From Andreesenia angusta (GTDB lineage: Bacteria; Bacillota; Clostridia; Tissierellales; Gottschalkiaceae), in contig JAUNVB010000004.1 in assembly GCA_030537835.1 (NCBI GenBank), positions 1 through 64,000 on the forward strand: 64,000 nucleotides of DNA. The letters are read 5' to 3'. How positions within the stretch are numbered: the stretch's first letter is position 1; every line of letters begins with the position of its first letter. The notes under the pieces were generated by a model. It had not been told where the DNA came from. It searched no databases and worked only from the letters and a program-made list of their open reading frames with translations. This document shows, one piece after another, positions 7,970 through 16,158 of the stretch. The position numbers were made by a program, and so were the translations under genes.

Positions 7970-9853
7970 TTACTCTACTTTTATTATTTCCCCTGTATTT
8001 AAAAGTCTATAACCACCCATTTGCTCTAATTGTTTTTTAAATTCTTCTGATTTTATTATATTAATAAATTTTTTAACCCTCTTATCTTCTAATGATTTTT
8101 CATATATTAGGAAATCATAGTCCTCATAAGCAACCTCTATAAAATCTAACCCCAAAGCTTTAGCTGCTGAATATACGCCTAATCCTACATCAGCATTACC
8201 CGACTTAACTCCTTGGGCTATATCCATATGTGTGTTGTACTCAAGATCATAGCCCTTTATAGATTCAGCGTCTATATTCTTTTCTTTTAATTTATAATCC
8301 AATAAAACTCTTGTTCCAGAACCTCTTTGTCTATTTATAAAAACCACATCATCCCTTAGCAAATCTTCAAAATTCTGTATGTTTTTAGGATTTCCCTTTG
8401 GTACAATGAATCCTTGAATTCTTTGTACTCCTTTTATTATAACAGTATTTTCATTAGGAATATATCTTTTAACATAAGAAATATTATATATTCCTGAATT
8501 TTCATCTAATAAATGGATTGGTGCTATATGTGCCTCTTTTTTTCTCATAGAGATTATTCCACCCATGCTCCCAACATGTGCCGATGAAAGAGAGATTTTA
8601 TCCGATATTATATCTATTATTAAATCATGGCTTCCTATAGAAACTAATTTTTCTTCTATTTCTTCTATATTTTTTAAGAGTTTAACTCTTATTATTTCTC
8701 CGCTTTCCATTCCTTCTAGATTTCTAGGCACTTCTCCTATTCCATCTGCTCTTACAAGACTTGTTGTAGAACCTGCTCCTCCAGATATTGGTGTTGCTAT
8801 TAATTTTGTATCAACTTTACCTATATTCATTCTTATCAATTCTTTATTTTTTAATGATGAATATACTCTTTTAGAAAGAATTGCATCTACATATTCTACT
8901 CTCTCTTTCTCCCCAGAAAACCTTAATAATATAGGTTTAGCAAATGAATCGAAGGCAATATAAGCTGATACTGGATAACCTGGAATTCCTATGACAGGTT
9001 TTCCATTTACTTTACCTAATATAGTTGGTTTTCCAGGCTTTACAGCAATTCCATGAATTATTTTTTCTCCTAATTCATCGATTATTCTCGAAGTATAATC
9101 TTTTGAGCCGGCAGATGAACCTGCAATTATCAGTAATAAATCATTTTCTTTTGAAGCAGAATCTATACCAGATTTTAATTTATCATATTCATCTGGGATT
9201 GGATTATACCTTTTAGGAATGCCTCCGCAATCGATTACTGATCCTGCTAACATGAATGAATTCGTATCTGTTATTTTTCCACTCTCTTCTATAGTAATAT
9301 CCTCTACTATTTCTGAACCAGTTGGTATTATTCCTACTTTAGGTTTCTTATAGACTTCTACTTCTTCAACACCGCCTGATATTATTGCCCCTAAATCTAA
9401 AGCTCTTATCTTATGATTTGTCGGCAAAATCATTTCTGTAGCAACTATATCTTCACCAATATTTCTAACGTATTGCCATGGATGTGTTGATTGATTTATC
9501 TGAACTCTGCCATCACCTAATTCTATAACATCTTCAATCATTATTACAGAGTCATATCCTTCTAAAATTGGATTTCCAGTGTTTATATATAAAAAATCCT
9601 CTCCCTCTTTTAATATTTTCGGATTCATTTCTGATGCGCCCTTAGTTTTTTCAGAGTTTACAATAATGCCGTCCATAGCAGCAGAATTGTAATGAGGTGA
9701 TGATTTTTTTGCAAATACTGGCTTTGATGTTATTCTACCTTGTGCTTCTATAGATGATATTTTTTCAGTGTTCTTCGTAAAGTCTATTTCATTAATATAT
9801 TTATCTATAGCAATTTCTATATCCATATTATCTATATACCTATTTCTATCCAT
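7970..9853 (-). CDS. MoeA-type molybdopterin molybdenumtransferase fused to a periplasmic-binding-like domain
   Basis: A 627-residue, two-part protein. Residues about 1-400 are MoeA-like: SPHYNSAAMDGIIV near the start and GIIPTGSEIV, then IAGSSAGSKDYT and HGIAVKPGKPTILG in the MoCF-like domain. Residues about 410-627 match the PBP-like domain often annotated 'MoeA/LysR substrate-binding' (FINRQRGSGTRVLLDYKL, GLGVYSAAKALGLDF), which is thought to sense molybdate, tungstate or cofactor. MoeA inserts the metal into adenylylated molybdopterin. It directly follows a second moeA, and both follow the tungstate transporter. The ATG has a good ribosome site (AAGGTGG). Confidence 0.92.
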   Translation of the reverse strand: MDRNRYIDNMDIEIAIDKYINEIDFTKNTEKISSIEAQGRITSKPVFAKKSSPHYNSAAMDGIIVNSEKTKGASEMNPKILKEGEDFLYINTGNPILEGYDSVIMIEDVIELGDGRVQINQSTHPWQYVRNIGEDIVATEMILPTNHKIRALDLGAIISGGVEEVEVYKKPKVGIIPTGSEIVEDITIEESGKITDTNSFMLAGSVIDCGGIPKRYNPIPDEYDKLKSGIDSASKENDLLLIIAGSSAGSKDYTSRIIDELGEKIIHGIAVKPGKPTILGKVNGKPVIGIPGYPVSAYIAFDSFAKPILLRFSGEKERVEYVDAILSKRVYSSLKNKELIRMNIGKVDTKLIATPISGGAGSTTSLVRADGIGEVPRNLEGMESGEIIRVKLLKNIEEIEEKLVSIGSHDLIIDIISDKISLSSAHVGSMGGIISMRKKEAHIAPIHLLDENSGIYNISYVKRYIPNENTVIIKGVQRIQGFIVPKGNPKNIQNFEDLLRDDVVFINRQRGSGTRVLLDYKLKEKNIDAESIKGYDLEYNTHMDIAQGVKSGNADVGLGVYSAAKALGLDFIEVAYEDYDFLIYEKSLEDKRVKKFINIIKSEEFKKQLEQMGGYRLLNTGEIIKVE

Positions 9854-9883
9854 TTTTCCACCTTCTCATTTTAAGCTTAATCA

Positions 9884-11110
9884 TTAAATATATATAACTT
9901 TTCTAACAGCGCCTTCATATATTCCCTCTTCATCTGAGTCTATTTTTATATATCCATCTGCTTTTGAAATAAGACTTATCATTCCCGACTTACCAAAAAC
10001 TGGTTTAGCATAGAGTTCTCCCTTTTTCTCATAGACTTTTACCATCTGATAAGTTGTCTTTCCTGAAGATGATGGAAAATTACTATCAAGCTTACAATAT
10101 GCAAATTTTTCTTTCTCTTCCATGCCTAAAACTTTTCTTATACTTGATTTAACAACTATATTATATATTATTATTGAAGAAGCTGGATGTCCAGGAAGAC
10201 CAAAGACAAACTTATCCTTAGCTTCTCCAATTATTGTAGGTTTTCCAGGTTTTATCGATATTCCGTGTACAAATACTCCATCTTTACCTAATTCATTTAT
10301 GACATCAGATGTGTAGTCTTTGGTTCCAACGGAGGATCCTCCTGATATTAATACCATATCAGAGTTATCTATACCTTTTTTAACTGCTTCTCTTAATTTT
10401 TCATATTCATCTTTAATTATTAATCTATCAACTACTTCATGATTCATATTTATTAAATCTGATGCTATAACATAACTATTTATATCTCTGATCTGTCCAC
10501 TTTTTATATCATCATCTATATCTACTATTTCATCTCCTGTTGAAATAATAGTAAATTTTAATTTTCTAAATACTCTTATTTTTTCAATGCCTTGACTAGC
10601 CAATACACCTATATCGTAAGCAGTTATTGCTTTTCCTTTTTCTATCAATATAGAGTTTTCAGAAATATCATCGCCACGTCTTAATATATTAGAGCCATCT
10701 GATACTGCCTTATAGATCATTATAGTTTGATCATCTAACTCTTCAGCATTCTCTATCATAACGACTGAATCAGCTCCTTTAGGAAGCATTCCTCCGGTAG
10801 GTATATAAGAAGCTTCTCCTGATTTTATCTCTCTTTTTGGAGCTTCACCCATATCTATTCTCTCTACAATACTGAGCATACTAGGTATAGTAGAACTTGC
10901 TCCAAAAGTATCCTTACAGCTCACAGCATATCCATCGACAGTCGAACGAGTAAATGATGGAACTATTTCTCTTGATTTCACCTCTTCAGCTGATATTCGT
11001 CCTATTGCATCTATTAACATAATTTCTTCTGAATCTATATTATAATTATCAACTCTTTTATCTATTTCTTCATATACTTCTTCTATACTTTTAGTATTAA
11101 AAAAATCCAA
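9884..11110 (-). CDS. moeA: Molybdopterin molybdenumtransferase MoeA
   Basis: A single-domain-architecture MoeA of 408 residues, the usual length. Motifs are VPSFTRSTVDGYAV (residues about 48-61), YIPTGGMLPKGADSVVMIE, ISTGDEIV, ISGGSSVGTKDYTSDVI and HGISIKPGKPTIIGEAKDK. It ligates the metal (Mo or W) to molybdopterin-AMP. It lies 17 bases after tupC and 30 bases before the fused moeA paralogue, so both probably share the tungstate-uptake transcript. Start TTG 11110 follows GAAGGTGA. Why two paralogues are kept is discussed in the findings. Confidence 0.95.
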   Translation of the reverse strand: MDFFNTKSIEEVYEEIDKRVDNYNIDSEEIMLIDAIGRISAEEVKSREIVPSFTRSTVDGYAVSCKDTFGASSTIPSMLSIVERIDMGEAPKREIKSGEASYIPTGGMLPKGADSVVMIENAEELDDQTIMIYKAVSDGSNILRRGDDISENSILIEKGKAITAYDIGVLASQGIEKIRVFRKLKFTIISTGDEIVDIDDDIKSGQIRDINSYVIASDLINMNHEVVDRLIIKDEYEKLREAVKKGIDNSDMVLISGGSSVGTKDYTSDVINELGKDGVFVHGISIKPGKPTIIGEAKDKFVFGLPGHPASSIIIYNIVVKSSIRKVLGMEEKEKFAYCKLDSNFPSSSGKTTYQMVKVYEKKGELYAKPVFGKSGMISLISKADGYIKIDSDEEGIYEGAVRKVIYI

Positions 11111-11127
11111 TATATCACCTTCATTAT

Positions 11128-11757
11128 CTATATTCTATTTATATCGGTTAAGTTTATCTCTTTATTGCATAATCTATTTATCTGCTCTTTATTATGACTA
11201 ACTACTATAATACTAGCTTTCTTTTCTCTATGATATTCTAAGACTAGATTTTCCATCTCTGATACCATTTTATCATCTATATTTGAAGTGAATTCATCTA
11301 ATAGTAATAATTTAGGCTCTAATATTAAAGCTCTAGCAAGAGAAACTTTTTGTGTCTCTCCACCAGAAAGTACATTGCCTGATCTATCTGATATACTTTT
11401 TAAATTTAATTTATCTAGATAAAAATTCACTTTTTCTACTCTGTCTAATTTCGATATTTTTCTTAATTTCAATGGATATTCTATATTTTCAAATACAGTT
11501 TTTTTGAAAATATAGGGTTTTTGATGAACTAATGTTATATCTTTTTGTTCTATATCCTTGTATTCTAAGCCATCATATAATATCTTTCCTTGATATTTTA
11601 AATCTATTCCCGCTATAATATTTAATAATGTCGATTTTCCAGATCCATTTTTTCCTGTTAATCCGACAATATCTCCAGAATCAAAAACCATATTATCAAT
11701 ACTCAGAATATGATTTTGCTTAAAATACTTGTTTAGATTTTCAATTCTTATTTCCAT
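11128..11757 (-). CDS. tupC: Tungstate ABC transporter ATP-binding protein
   Basis: A 209-residue ABC ATPase: Walker A GKNGSGKST (residues about 36-44), Q-loop LVHQKPYIF, signature LSGGETQKVSLARAL, Walker B LLLLDEFTS and a switch histidine in VVSHNK. It lacks the C-terminal TOBE extension of ModC-type molybdate ATPases, as expected for TupC. The gene starts one base after the permease stop region and shares its ribosome site (GGAGG) with the permease end. It energises tungstate uptake by TupA and TupB for the cofactor of the formate dehydrogenase encoded upstream. Confidence 0.88.
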   Translation of the reverse strand: MEIRIENLNKYFKQNHILSIDNMVFDSGDIVGLTGKNGSGKSTLLNIIAGIDLKYQGKILYDGLEYKDIEQKDITLVHQKPYIFKKTVFENIEYPLKLRKISKLDRVEKVNFYLDKLNLKSISDRSGNVLSGGETQKVSLARALILEPKLLLLDEFTSNIDDKMVSEMENLVLEYHREKKASIIVVSHNKEQINRLCNKEINLTDINRI

Positions 11758-11758
11758 A

Positions 11759-12448
11759 TTAATCCTCCGAACTATATTTATATATTACAGAATTAATTCC
11801 AAAAGATATTATTATTAGTACCAAACCCAATGCTATAGCCATAGGATAATCTCCCATAGAGTTTAACATAGATATAGAAGTAGTTATTACTCTTGTCTGT
11901 CCTTTTATATTTCCACCGACAATCATAACTGCTCCAACTTCTGATATCGCTCTTGAAAAACCGGTTATTATATTTATTAAGAGATTTCCTCTCAGTTCTG
12001 AAATAATCATTTTGACCGTTTCTTTATTTCCTCCACCAAGAGTCTTGCAGGTATCAGCTATTATCTTTCCATTGTTTTTAGCTAATCCATATGATAGTCC
12101 AATTAACAGAGGAGTTAATAAAGCCGTTTGAGCTATAATCATTGCTCTAGGAGTATACATTAAATTCAAGAAACCTATTGGTCCTCTTCTAGATAAGAGT
12201 ATACTTATTAATAGTCCTACTATTACTGAAGGAATACTCATAAATGTATATATTATTCGAGAAATCGTATTTGGAAATCTAAGCTTCTTAACTCCCAGAT
12301 ATAGTCCTAAAGGAATAGAGTATACTGAAGCTAAAATAGTAGCTGTAAGAGATACTCTAATAGACAAGAATATTATTCCATAAAGTTCTTTATCAAAACT
12401 AAATAAAAGTTCTATCGCTTTTTTTAAACCATCTACAATATAATCCAT
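11759..12448 (-). CDS. tupB: Tungstate ABC transporter permease
   Basis: A roughly 229-residue membrane protein with about five to six helices and the binding-protein-dependent permease loop with a conserved EAA-like motif (CKTLGGGNKETVKMIISELRG). SVRVSLTATILAS-like start and AISEVGAVMIVGGNIKGQTRVITT are typical of TupB. ATG 12448 follows GAGGGAATAT; an earlier in-frame ATG 16 codons upstream has no ribosome site, so the shorter form is called. It lies between tupA and tupC. Confidence 0.88.
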   Translation of the reverse strand: MDYIVDGLKKAIELLFSFDKELYGIIFLSIRVSLTATILASVYSIPLGLYLGVKKLRFPNTISRIIYTFMSIPSVIVGLLISILLSRRGPIGFLNLMYTPRAMIIAQTALLTPLLIGLSYGLAKNNGKIIADTCKTLGGGNKETVKMIISELRGNLLINIITGFSRAISEVGAVMIVGGNIKGQTRVITTSISMLNSMGDYPMAIALGLVLIIISFGINSVIYKYSSED

Positions 12449-12561
12449 ATATTCCCTCACAATAAAATAATCATTTTTGTAAATTAATACCATCAATTTA
12501 AATTCTATATTTCAAAACTCTAGGCTATTTAAATAAAATAATTAATATAATTATATAAAAC

Positions 12562-12588
12562 AAAAAAGGGACCTAAGCCCCTTTTTTT
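12562..12588 (-). terminator. Attenuator-type terminator between tupA and tupB
   Basis: Hairpin of AAAAAAGGG with CCCTTTTTT, loop of seven to eight bases, overlapping the tupA stop codon. The minus-strand side ends in a T run. A terminator directly after the binding-protein gene is a common way to make more binding protein than permease; that role is inferred. Confidence 0.7.
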
Positions 12589-13519
12589 ATTCTGCATTCG
12601 GTGTGAACAATGGTTGTCCATATTTATCTACGCCAAAGTCAGATATTAATTCTTGTACTTCTGCTGAAGTTATCCACTCTTCAAAAGCTTTTGCTCCTTC
12701 AGTGTTTACAGTTTCTACTCCTGATTTTTCAGGATTTACAGGTATTACCCCGTATTGATTATATAATACATCTTCTTTTTCAGTTACTATATCTAAATCT
12801 AAATCATCTTTCATACTTAGATAAGTTCCTCTATCAGCTATAGTGTAAGCTTGCTTTTCGCTAGCCATTTTAAGTACATCACCCATACCACTTCCTGCTG
12901 ATATATACCATTCTCCTTCTGGTTCTATTTCTGCTGATTTCCAAATCTTAAGCTCTGCTTTATTAGTACCAGAATCATCTCCTCTCGATACAAAAGGTGT
13001 TGCTGTTTCGCTTATCTCTTTTAGAGCTCCTTTTATATCATTTGGATGATTTTCTTTTATCTGAATTGGATCTGATTTTGGTCCGAGTAGAATAAAGTCA
13101 TTATACATAACATCTTTTCTCTCTAATCCATAACCTTCTTCAACAAATTTTTCTTCCTCAGATTTAGCATGGACTAAAAGCACATCTGCTTCACCATTTC
13201 TTCCCATTTCTAAAGCTTTTCCTGTTCCTACTGCAACAGTTTTTACTTTAATTCCTGTTTCTTCAGTGAATTTTGGTAATAAAAAGTCTAAAAGACCACT
13301 GTCCTGTGTACTAGTCGTAGTAGATAGAATGATTTCCCCTGCTTCTTCTTTTTCTTCATCATTCTTTTCTTCTTTTTGATCTTCTTTCTTTTCTTCAACC
13401 TGAACTTCTTGTTTACTGTCTTCTGTATCACTTTTCTCTTGTTCATTTGAGCCACATCCTACCGCTATCATAGATACCAGTGAAATGGCCATTAAAATTG
13501 TTAATAGTCTTCTTTTCAT
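12587..13519 (-). CDS. tupA: Tungstate-binding lipoprotein TupA
   Basis: Extracellular tungstate-binding protein of the TupABC transporter. The 310 residues begin with a lipoprotein signal peptide (lipobox AVGC, Cys22), then an acidic/lysine-rich linker to about residue 60, then the TupA signature STTTSTQDSGLL, and further VAVGTGKALEMGRNGEADVLLVHA and FVSRGDDSGTNKAELKIW, all conserved in TupA/WtpA-like tungstate binders. TupA binds tungstate with high selectivity over molybdate in characterised relatives. Neighbouring formate dehydrogenase genes suggest the metal is used there. The ATG has a strong ribosome site (AAGGAGG). Confidence 0.92.
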   Translation of the reverse strand: MKRRLLTILMAISLVSMIAVGCGSNEQEKSDTEDSKQEVQVEEKKEDQKEEKNDEEKEEAGEIILSTTTSTQDSGLLDFLLPKFTEETGIKVKTVAVGTGKALEMGRNGEADVLLVHAKSEEEKFVEEGYGLERKDVMYNDFILLGPKSDPIQIKENHPNDIKGALKEISETATPFVSRGDDSGTNKAELKIWKSAEIEPEGEWYISAGSGMGDVLKMASEKQAYTIADRGTYLSMKDDLDLDIVTEKEDVLYNQYGVIPVNPEKSGVETVNTEGAKAFEEWITSAEVQELISDFGVDKYGQPLFTPNAE

Positions 13520-13660
13520 AGAATAACCTCCTTGTCCTAATAATAATACCCCGATATCCTTATACTTAAACCCTAATTACGATTATTTATTAAAAAATTA
13601 TATTTACAACTCAATAATTTATAAATATTTATATATAGATTTAACTATATATATAAAATA

Positions 13661-13693
13661 ATCAAGCAACTGAGAAGTGCTCAGTTGCTTGAT
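13661..13693 (-). terminator. Terminator after fdhD, upstream of tupA
   Basis: Perfect 14-bp stem ATCAAGCAACTGAG/CTCAGTTGCTTGAT with a 5-base loop, followed on the minus strand by TATTTTAT. It ends the fdhF-to-fdhD transcript and separates it from the tupA transcript, which must have its own promoter in about 13520-13660. Confidence 0.82.
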
Positions 13694-13739
13694 ATTTAAC
13701 CTTTATATTTTATTTAAATAGACGCTTATTGCAAAAGTC

Positions 13740-14519
13740 TTATAAATATCTATCTATATTAGTATAGACATTCATCTTTAAACCTCTTGCAAATCCTATA
13801 GTTGTTATATTTAAATCATTTGCAATTTTTATAGCGAGTTCTGTCGGTGCAGATTTAGATACAACTGCTGGTATTCCTCTCTTAGCTATTTTTATCATTA
13901 TTTCTGATGAAATTCTTCCTGTAGTCAATACTATCTTATCATCTAATGCTATATCCGACATAACAGCTTTTCCAATTATCTTATCTAATGCATTATGTCT
14001 TCCTATATCATCTCCAAAAACTAGTATCTCCTTTCCATCAGATAACGCACAGCTATGAACTCCTCCAGTTTGTAAAAACATTTCCGAGTATCTATTAAAT
14101 TTTCTAACAAGATCTCTTATCTCTTCTAGATTCATTTTAAAATTCGAATCTACTTTTTTTGATTTAAAAGAATCTACAACGCTATAAAAAACTGTTCCTT
14201 TTCCACAACCAGAAGTCAATGTTCTCTTACCATATAACTTTTCCATTAGATTAGTTTTTTTTACAGTTTCAACATATCCAATGCCTTTTTCTTCATCTAT
14301 CTTTATGCTCTCTATATCCTCTTTTTTATCTATTAGACCTTCTGATACTAAAAAGCCTACTAAAAGATAATCTAAAGAACTTTGAGTGCAGAGAAGAGTT
14401 ATAAATTCTTTTCCATTTAAAAATATTGTAAATGGATATTCCGTTATTATACTATCTTCTTCAACAAATTTTTCTTCATTTCTAAGTTTTAATACCTCTC
14501 TAATAGTTATTCCATCCAA
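13740..14519 (-). CDS. fdhD: Formate dehydrogenase accessory sulfurtransferase FdhD
   Basis: Needed for active formate dehydrogenase: it transfers sulfur from a cysteine desulfurase to the metal cofactor. The 259-residue protein has VKKTNLMEKLYGKRTLTSG, then GGVHSCALSDGKEILVFGDD and IGRHNALDKIIGKA, plus the C-terminal TTGRISSEIMIKIAKRGIPAVVSKSAPT block, all FdhD hallmarks. In the reactive loop only one cysteine is present (SGCGKGT), where E. coli has CxxC. TTG 14519 follows AGGAGG with seven bases between. It is the last gene of the formate dehydrogenase operon. Confidence 0.95.
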   Translation of the reverse strand: MDGITIREVLKLRNEEKFVEEDSIITEYPFTIFLNGKEFITLLCTQSSLDYLLVGFLVSEGLIDKKEDIESIKIDEEKGIGYVETVKKTNLMEKLYGKRTLTSGCGKGTVFYSVVDSFKSKKVDSNFKMNLEEIRDLVRKFNRYSEMFLQTGGVHSCALSDGKEILVFGDDIGRHNALDKIIGKAVMSDIALDDKIVLTTGRISSEIMIKIAKRGIPAVVSKSAPTELAIKIANDLNITTIGFARGLKMNVYTNIDRYL

Positions 14520-14520
14520 T

Positions 14521-15108
14521 TTATTTCCTCCTAATCATATAGTCTTTTAAATCCTGCTGGGTATTAAGATTTAAAAATATATCACTACCATATCCTTCTT
14601 CTATCTCTACTATACGTGATTTCGAACTATATACTAAATTTCGGATAGCGAGGATATCTTCATCTAGGAGCTTTTCTATTCTAGGTATTAAACCCTTATT
14701 ATAGAATCCATTGAAGAGTTCTAATCTTCCTTCTCTTTTAGGTATACAGATTTCTATTTCTTCATTATCAATTTTTGATTCCATAAAATCTATAAAACTT
14801 AAATCTATTTCGGGCATATCACATGCCAAAAAATAAACATATTCACTACTAGAATTCTTAAGCGCTGCATGTATGCCACTTAAAGGTCCTTTTTGAAATA
14901 TTATATCTTTAATAGTTATTATATATTCTTTATCTTTATAAAATTGCTGATTGTTCGTTACTACTATGATTTCATCAAATTTCTCTTTTAATTTTTCAGC
15001 ATTTCTCTTCACTATATTCTGTCCATTGAACTCAATTAGCTGTTTATCAAATCCCATTCTTGAACTTTTTCCACCAGCTAATATAGCAACTGTTCCAAAT
15101 TTTTTCAA
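14521..15108 (-). CDS. mobA: Molybdenum cofactor guanylyltransferase MobA
   Basis: Adds GMP to the metal-pterin cofactor to make the bis-guanine-dinucleotide form used by formate dehydrogenases. The N terminus has the nucleotidyltransferase signature VAILAGGKSSRMGFDKQL, and later FLACDMPEIDLSFID with the metal-binding Asp. I prefer TTG 15108 as the start: it follows AGGTGAT, lies just past the moaB stop, and begins MKKFGTVAILAGG. A longer frame from TTG 15135 overlaps moaB. The length, about 195 residues, is normal. The fdhD start follows its stop by one base. Confidence 0.93.
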   Translation of the reverse strand: MKKFGTVAILAGGKSSRMGFDKQLIEFNGQNIVKRNAEKLKEKFDEIIVVTNNQQFYKDKEYIITIKDIIFQKGPLSGIHAALKNSSSEYVYFLACDMPEIDLSFIDFMESKIDNEEIEICIPKREGRLELFNGFYNKGLIPRIEKLLDEDILAIRNLVYSSKSRIVEIEEGYGSDIFLNLNTQQDLKDYMIRRK

Positions 15109-15119
15109 AATATCACCTG

Positions 15120-15614
15120 CTATTTCCTCGCGCAATCTGATGCATTTCCGAGCATTATATCGAGTCCATGTGTTACTGAATCTATAATATACTCCAATGT
15201 TTCTTTGACCGCTTTTTCACTACCTGGTAAATTTATTATTAAGCTATTATTCTTTCTTATGCCTGATATCCCTCTAGATAGCATTCCTCTAGGAGTTATC
15301 TGGAGACTATGATATCTCATAGCCTCCGATATCCCTGGAGTAGGTTTGTCAATTACTGCTTCAGTTGCTTCAGGAGTATTATCTCTTATACTAAATCCTG
15401 TTCCTCCTGTTGTTAATATGAGTTCTATACCTAATTGATCAGACATATAGATCATCTCTTCTGACAATAATTTTTTATCATCCGGCAATATTGTCTTTCT
15501 TTCTACTTTATATCCTTTAGATTCTACAATTTCCTTTATTGCAGATCCACTCAAATCCTCTCTCTGTCCTTTAGAACCCTTGTCACTTGCTGTAATTATA
15601 CCTACTCTATACAT
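15120..15614 (-). CDS. Molybdopterin adenylyltransferase-type protein (MoaB/Mog)
   Basis: A 164-residue MoCF-domain protein. Motifs are VGIITASDKGSKG (residues 3-15), LILTTGGTGFSIRDNTPEAT with the MPT-binding GGTG, and the DKPTPGISEAMR stretch. It adenylylates molybdopterin before metal insertion by MoeA. Family members are named mogA or moaB, and the symbol cannot be decided here. ATG 15614 is chosen behind GGGGAGG; a longer frame begins inside the ferritin-like gene. It stands in the formate dehydrogenase operon between the ferritin-like gene and mobA. Confidence 0.93.
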   Translation of the reverse strand: MYRVGIITASDKGSKGQREDLSGSAIKEIVESKGYKVERKTILPDDKKLLSEEMIYMSDQLGIELILTTGGTGFSIRDNTPEATEAVIDKPTPGISEAMRYHSLQITPRGMLSRGISGIRKNNSLIINLPGSEKAVKETLEYIIDSVTHGLDIMLGNASDCARK

Positions 15615-15619
15615 AAATT

Positions 15620-16132
15620 CTAGCCTCCCCAAGGAAGTGTTAAATATTCTTTTTTCATTCTATCGTATTCTGCTTTAAATAGCTTCTCATGGCCATCTTC
15701 CCAAGCCGCAAGTTTATTCAATAGTTTTTTAATTTCTGGATCTTCCACTTCTTCAGCCGATTCTTGATAGAACTCTTTAAAGTCTCTTTCTATTAAATAA
15801 GCCATTCTAAGAATTGTTAAATCTGGTACATCCGACTCTACAAGAGTTGTATCTATATTCTCAGATTGTTGTCTGAATTCGAATATAGAAGACTCATCCC
15901 TATTTAAAAATTCTGTATTCACTTTATAATCATCACTATTTGCATAGTTCTTTATTTCTTGCTCAATATACTTATAGTGCTCATATTCTGCCTCTGATAA
16001 TCTAAGAAATAATTCCTTAGTAGTAGCACTTCTAAAAGCCTCTGCTTTTTCTTTGAAAAAATTATATCCATCTAACTCCATTTGTCTTGCAAACTGAAGT
16101 ATTCTAAGACACTTTGTTCTTTGATCTTCCAT
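15620..16132 (-). CDS. Ferritin-like/rubrerythrin-type diiron protein in the formate dehydrogenase operon
   Basis: A 170-residue all-helical protein with the four-helix ferritin-like arrangement: ligands E19 (ARQMELDGYNFF), the ExxH pair E49/H52 (AEYEHYKY), E in AYLIERDFKEF, and the final ExxH in WEDGHEKLF. No C-terminal rubredoxin Cys motif is present, so it is an erythrin rather than a full rubrerythrin. Its role beside formate dehydrogenase is unknown. Peroxide or oxygen protection of the enzyme, or iron storage, are guesses. It starts behind GAGGGG and lies 26 bases after fdhF in the operon. Confidence 0.82.
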   Translation of the reverse strand: MEDQRTKCLRILQFARQMELDGYNFFKEKAEAFRSATTKELFLRLSEAEYEHYKYIEQEIKNYANSDDYKVNTEFLNRDESSIFEFRQQSENIDTTLVESDVPDLTILRMAYLIERDFKEFYQESAEEVEDPEIKKLLNKLAAWEDGHEKLFKAEYDRMKKEYLTLPWGG

Positions 16133-16158
16133 TATTATACCCCTCTCTAAAATAATAC

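Noticed and set aside
13520-13660. Moco/Tuco riboswitch upstream of tupA
   Set aside because: The gap is short and AT-rich with no complex stem structure of that class.
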